From assembly GCA_015039315.1 (NCBI GenBank), contig WIDE01000002.1, positions 817,391 through 881,390 of the forward strand: 64,000 nt of DNA, read 5' to 3'. Below, in pieces: positions 58,964 through 64,000 of the stretch. A program made the position numbers and the translations under genes. The first letter of the stretch is position 1; each line of letters starts with the position of its first letter. The notes beneath the pieces are model-generated. The model saw only the letters and a program-made list of their open reading frames with translations. It searched no databases and had not been told where the DNA came from. Source of the stretch: Clavulina sp. PMI_390. Its lineage: Eukaryota; Basidiomycota; Agaricomycetes; Cantharellales; Hydnaceae.

Positions 58964-61900
58964 ATGATGAACGTGTCGCGGACGCTGCTGAGGGTAGCGC
59001 CTCGTCCACAGCGCCTGCTAGCATCCTCGCCAGCTACGCCTCGCCTCGCCTCATGGCGACCATCTTGCGCCAACCTTGGGTTGAACCCAAGCAGATCCTT
59101 CTCCTCCTCCCGGGCCTTCTTCACTGAGAATGCAACACGACCAACCCTCAAAGAACGCCTTACAGCGAAAAAGGCAGCGATTCTCTGCGCCAAGTACACA
59201 GCTTTCCTCGTTGGGTCCAGTGTGTTGGGCGTGTTCACATTTATGAGCGTTGTCTTCGTCCATGATGCATTCACGTATACTAGCAAGCATGTTGATCGTG
59301 TCCCTGTGAATCCACTCGCATTACATCCCGAACTCGGCGGCCCCAAGAACTTGCCTGTGGCGAGGGTGCTTATTGACGACGAAGAGGTAAGCTTGTTATC
59401 AGTCGCGTCTCGGTTCCCTCACGGCCGGTTCTCAACCATGTTCACACTATTCTTGGGCTATCTTAGGATGAGGCTAGTCAGGCTATTGCTACAAAGCCCA
59501 AGCTGGTCATCGTTGGAGGCGGGTGGGGGGTGAGTTCATTCATGTATGACGATTGAGCCGCTGATGCTAAAATTGGAGCTTCGTTTGCACTAGGCTATGG
59601 GCGTCCTGAAATCACTGGCTCCTGGTGACTATCATGTTACGGTCATATCGCCTGATACATTCAACCACTTTACTCCATTGCTGCCATCTGCTGCTGTTGG
59701 TACTGTTGGTGTTCGGTCTTTGGTCGAGTCTCTCCGAAGAGTGAGTTATCCCTGGCTTTCGCTCTATTGGTATACGCCCTAACATTCCTCGTAAGGTGAT
59801 TGCTCGAGTGCATGGTCATTTCATCGAGGGTAAAGCTGTCGACCTTGTCATGGCCGAAAAATTGCTGGAAGTTGAGATTGACATGATGGGCGAGAAACGC
59901 AACGTCTACATCCCGTCAGTCACTTTCCTCTTACTTCAATCCTGTCCTACCTCATTAGTTTACTACCAGGTATGATAAATTGATCATTGCACCTGGGTCC
60001 GTCTCGGCGGAGCACGGTGTCCCAGGATTGGAGAACTGTTTCCAGCTCAAGACTATTGAAGATGCCAAGAACATTCGTAGGCGCGTCATTGGTGAGAAGG
60101 ATAACAGAAATGACCGTAACGATGACCAAGTTCAAGCTAACGATTGCTATGTTATCAGACAATCTGGAAGCGGCTTCTTCTCCTGTTTGCTCAGATGAGG
60201 AACGCAAGCGGTTGCTCAGCTTTGTGATCTGCGGTGGAGGACCAACTGGGGTGTGTCTCGATACTTGCCCATTGCACGTCACCCTCTCACGCGATACTCA
60301 CAATTTCCTCTATTCTCTAGGTTGAAACTGCAGCAGTACGCGCTGTGGAAACTGTCGTTTGAACTGCATTACTGATCAACACTACTCCTAGGAAATTTCC
60401 GACCTGTGCCAAGAAGACATTATCAACTACGTAAGTCTTCTCAGATGTGAACCCAACTAAAATAATCCCTTAGTGCTATCCATTACAGTATCCCAAATTT
60501 GTTCGAGAACTTGTCTCTATCCACATTATTCAGTCACAGTAAGTGCTCTCGCCGTGGACCGCTTCCGCCTTGCATTCGGCTCATATATCGATCTTCAGAG
60601 ACCATATCCTAAACACTTACTCGGAGAACATTTCCAAATACGCAGAGGTCTGTGCTGTCCAACTACATTTTAGCTGTCACTAAAATTTGCACCTACCAGT
60701 CCAAGTTCAAACGAGATGAAGTGAATGTTATCACCGGCTCGAGGTTCGCTATTGAGTTCTCGAAAGATCCGTTGGTTTGTTCACTGATAGCTTGCCATGA
60801 CAGAGTAAAGGAGGTCACACCCGAGTATGTTGTCTACACCACCAAGGACAAGGAGACTGGAAAAACCACCGAGCACCGTATCCCCGCCAACTTTGTGCTT
60901 TGGTCAACTGGAATCGCAATGAACCCGTTCACTCGCCGAGTGAGCGATCTCTTGCCCAACCAGGTGCACAAGAAGGTGTGTACGTTACTCTTGAATCGAA
61001 ACAGTGTGCTAACTCACTTATGGTGGACTAGGCTATTGAGGTAGATGCGTTCTTGCGAGTCAAGGGTGCACCTCTTGGGACTGTTTACGCTCTTGGTGAT
61101 GCCGCAACGGTGGGCCCCTCCAATGCGATTGGCACATCAGGAGCTAATTGATTGCGTATAGATCGAGACCTCTGTCAATGATTATCTTCTCGATCTTGTG
61201 GACGAAGCAGACTTGAACAAGGATGGCCGCATTGACTTTGGCGAATGGGAGATCATGGTAAAAGCTATCAACAAGAAGGTGCAATGCCCTATTCTTCATT
61301 TGTCTTGGTGCACCATACTGACAAATCGCTTAGGTCCCAATGGCGTCCACTCATCTTTCGAATATCCGAGAGATCTTTGAGGAATATGATGTCAACCACG
61401 ATGGCAAACTCACACTCAATGAGCTGAACGACCTGCTGACGAATGTTGCGCGCAAGATTACTGCGCTCCCTGCGGTCAGCATCTTGACGAATATGATTCA
61501 TTGTGCCATCTCTTATACATTGCGTTACTTTGTAGACGGCCCAAGTTGCCTCACAACAGGGCAAGTATCTGGGGGCCAAGTTCACTAAACTGGCGAAGCA
61601 GCACAGCACCTTGGCGGCCAATGGCTTGTTTGATGATGAAGACTCTACCTACGACAAACCTTTCTCATATCGCCACCTGGGCAGCTTGGCGTACATCGGT
61701 AGCGCCGTACGTGTCGCTTCTACTTGGGCCCGAAGTGACGAACCAGCTGACCCGATCCCTCATATGTTTATAGGCCGCCTTTGATTACTATGGGTATTCG
61801 TTCGCTGGTGGCTTGGCCGCGATGTACGCATGGAGGTCGATTTACTGGAGCGAACAAGTCTCAATGAGGACCCGCGCCTTGCTCATGTTTGACTGGATTG

Positions 61901-62006
61901 TCCGGTATGGACAGATTTCTCACCACTGATCTAATATTGCGATCCTGACGCTCGAAATCCGTTCATTTACAGGGGCATTTGGGGGAGAGATATTTCGCGA
62001 CTATAA
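58964..62006 (+). CDS. Alternative NADH dehydrogenase (NDH-2) with EF-hands
   Basis: This single-subunit, non-pumping enzyme passes electrons from NADH to ubiquinone at the inner mitochondrial membrane. The N terminus has an Arg/Ser-rich presequence (SRTLLRVAPRPQRLLASSPA) and a membrane helix (FLVGSSVLGVFTFMSVVFV), typical of an external form. FAD-binding VIVGGGWGAMGVLKSLAPGD follows an intron. Later exons hold FNHFTPLLPSAAVGTVGVRS, LIIAPGSVSAEHGVPGLENC, VICGGGPTGVETAA (NADH site), and NFVLWSTGIAMNPFTRRVSD. Two EF-hand loops, DLNKDGRIDFGE and DVNHDGKLTLNE, are placed in the second half, so calcium may regulate it as in Neurospora NDE1. The C terminus has FSYRHLGSLAYIGSAAAFDYYG and GIWGRDISRL. 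Many small exons. Confidence 0.93.
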
Positions 62007-62162
62007 GCATGAGCGATGCATATTCTATTTTTGCGTATTGTGTACCTAGATCTTTGCAAGGCATGTCTCTACTAGTTTGGAGCTCGTGCTATCGACTATA
62101 GACTGCTGTATCGGAATGAAGACTCAAAGCTAAGAATGGGTGGTGACCAAGATAAGATAGCA

Positions 62163-64000
62163 TTATGAATCACTGTCACTTCCTCTAGATGGTGCGCCAG
62201 CTTTCGCTGCCCAGAATGCACGTTTCCGCTCAGAGCGTGCTCGTCGATCGGCTGACTTTGAGGGTCGTGGGCCAGCCGAGGAGCGCGATTCTTTAGGTGC
62301 CACGATTGCAGAGCTACGCCCATCATCGGAGGAAACCTCTATCGGCGATCGCGAGGCTCGATTAGTGCTACCCTTTGAGCGACGATCCCCATCATCAATG
62401 GTGGAAATGATGAGGTTGCTCTCGTCGCCGCTCACGCCACTCTCCTCCGTCTCGTCGACATATGTGACCACGAGCTCATCAGCTTCGTCACTCGACTCAT
62501 GCCACTTGATGTTTCGCTTCCCACCCCGCTTCTTGGCCGCGGATATAGCATAACGTCCACTCTCGTCAGAGTCCGACATTGCGTCAAGAGGGTGAGATAT
62601 GGGTGACGCATCGCTGGACAAATGCGAGCCAGCAGGAGAGGCTTTTTGGGTTCTTACGCTCTCACGTGCCCCTCGGGTAGCTTCCTTCCATCCATCATCT
62701 TCGTCTTGCGAAGTGTCATCATCAGAAATGGGATGTTTGGAGGAAGAGTTGTATGGTCGCTTGGAGGAATATGGAGGGGAGCTATCATTAGCGGCTCGGG
62801 CCTTGAAACGATCTGGTGACCGTGAGCGCGAACGTCGATTGGTCCGTTTACCCTTTGGAGGTAGCCGCTCGGGTTTTGAGCTACCATATCGTGACGATGG
62901 CTTGGATGAAGGCTGAGAGGTTGGTCGGGAAGAGGGGGGTGGAAGGTTCAAGAGGCGTTGCAATACCCCTTTGAAATATAGCTCGTCAACAATACGGCGC
63001 CTAACGACTGTCTGTAGGATCCACTGATGAGCCGAGATTGCAAAATGTTCAGCATCAAACCGAATGTACCTCATGAGTAACTCCCATAATTTTTCCAAGA
63101 ATGCTCATTCCGGAAGCGGATTTTGCACTTGGGAGACGATCGAGCAGCGCCGAACCACGTAAACACAGCTCGGCGCTCAGGACTTCAAAAGCACCTTGAA
63201 GGGTGTGGCGGACGCGCATGAAACCGTAGCTTCCTCCACTAACATCATTCATAGGGTCCTGTGGATCCTCGATAGTGAGGAGTCCAGGAGCGCTGGGATT
63301 ACCCCATCCTCGAGATTGTTTGCGAAAGTAATGCCCACCGTTTCGCAGGGAGATCCCGACAGTTTCGTAATGGAAGAAGCGGCCATAAGTCTCAAAGAAC
63401 TCGACCAGCAGCACACCCAGATTCTTCATAGGATCAATAGCACAGCGGCGAATTTTGGGGTGCATCTATTTGGGAGGTTACAGTCTGGTGAGACAACTGA
63501 TGTGGTATGAGAGAAGCAAAGGCGAACCTGAAGGAAACTGGTGACAAGGCAGGTGATACTATAGCTTCCCAAGCCGCCAGTGAATACTTCGTTCATGCTT
63601 CGCTGATGAAGGAATGATTTCACCACTAAAACGAGAGGTCGTAGGGCTGGCAGCTCTTCCATGAATTGATTTACAATTGCCACAGCACTGATGCCATTAG
63701 CTTGGTTGATGCTTATGTCAACGGGGAAGCGTCCATGAGAGGTGACGAATTTGACAATCGGAACCTTTGTCTTGGCAAGAACCTCCACATTGTCGGTGAT
63801 ATTGGACCGTCGAAGGATATAGGCAAGGCGATAGAGGATGCTTTTGATGTCGCCTGTCCGCTGTATAGTTGGAGAGGTGACAACAAGGTCAATATCTCTA
63901 GATGTACAAGCAAATAGGTAAATGAAGGGCGACATTGTGGGTGCCAGAGAGATAGTATACCCGGTAGGAAGATATAATCTTGTTGCGAAACTACCAAAAG
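62163..64000 (-). CDS. TRF4: TRF4-type noncanonical poly(A) polymerase (3' part)
   Basis: Trf4 is the polymerase of the TRAMP complex, which adds short A tails to nuclear RNAs so that the exosome can degrade them. The 5' end is beyond the window. The catalytic region starts at the edge: FGSFATRLYLPTG, then, after an intron at about 63946-63898, DIDLVV, so the GS and DxD motifs are both present. VKFVTSHGRFPVDISINQAN supplies the third Asp. PAP-core pieces VLVVKSFLHQRSMNEVFTGG and LGSYSITCLV follow, then NLGVLLVEFFETYGRFFHY, SIRNGG-like GISLRNGGHYF and IEDPQDPMNDVSGGSYGF. The last exon (62163 to about 63011) is disordered, Ser/Arg-rich and acidic, with a Lys/Arg end. The identity is firm. Confidence 0.94.

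Overview
The window is eukaryotic nuclear DNA from a filamentous fungus, most likely an agaricomycete basidiomycete. Genes are closely packed on both strands and are cut by many short introns (about 50-110 bp) with GT..AG ends; several reconstructed genes have 4 to 12 exons. The gene content is typical of a basidiomycete core chromosome: a PNGase A-like glycoamidase, RAV1, UTP17, GID1/RanBPM, EF-hand NADH dehydrogenase, TRF4 and a Zn2Cys6 factor. A placement near Rhizoctonia/Ceratobasidium is only a guess. I see no rRNA, tRNA, transposon or CRISPR array.

Layout. 0-12 kb: 3' part of a muconate-cyclase-type lactonase, a secreted PNGase A-like protein (-), mitochondrial GrpE (+), mitochondrial PheRS (-), an unknown acidic, probably nuclear protein (+) and an unknown 338-residue multipass membrane protein (+). 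12-25 kb: a membrane-anchored heparinase II/III-like lyase (+), ketopantoate reductase (-), UTP17/WDR75 (+) and a PB1-domain protein with a long Ala/Gln-rich repeat (-). 25-41 kb: RAV1 (+), Rab GDI (-), a Zn2Cys6 transcription factor (+), ISA1 (+) and GID1/RanBPM (-). 41-48 kb: a secreted Gly-rich protein (-), two unknown divergent genes and chorismate synthase (-). 48-55 kb: three tandem arrestin-like genes. 55-64 kb: a CsbD-like stress protein, a BAR-SH3 protein (RVS167/Hob1), a calcium-binding external NADH dehydrogenase, and the 3' part of TRF4 (-), which runs off the window.

The genes do not form one pathway. Several products act in mitochondria (GrpE, PheRS, ISA1, NADH dehydrogenase) and several in membrane traffic (arrestins, RAV1, GDI, RVS167), but this is ordinary for a core region. 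The most distinctive features are the arrestin trio, whose introns and promoter words were duplicated with the coding sequence, the PB1 / Ala-Gln repeat protein, the tethered lyase with a Gly-Ser linker, and the unknown membrane protein.

Exon positions were read by eye and checked by codon phase. Where all phases close (GrpE, UTP17, ISA1, the lyase, the 565-residue nuclear protein, the membrane protein, and the 188- and 343-residue unknowns) the model is firm. Elsewhere exon ends may be off by a few bases.
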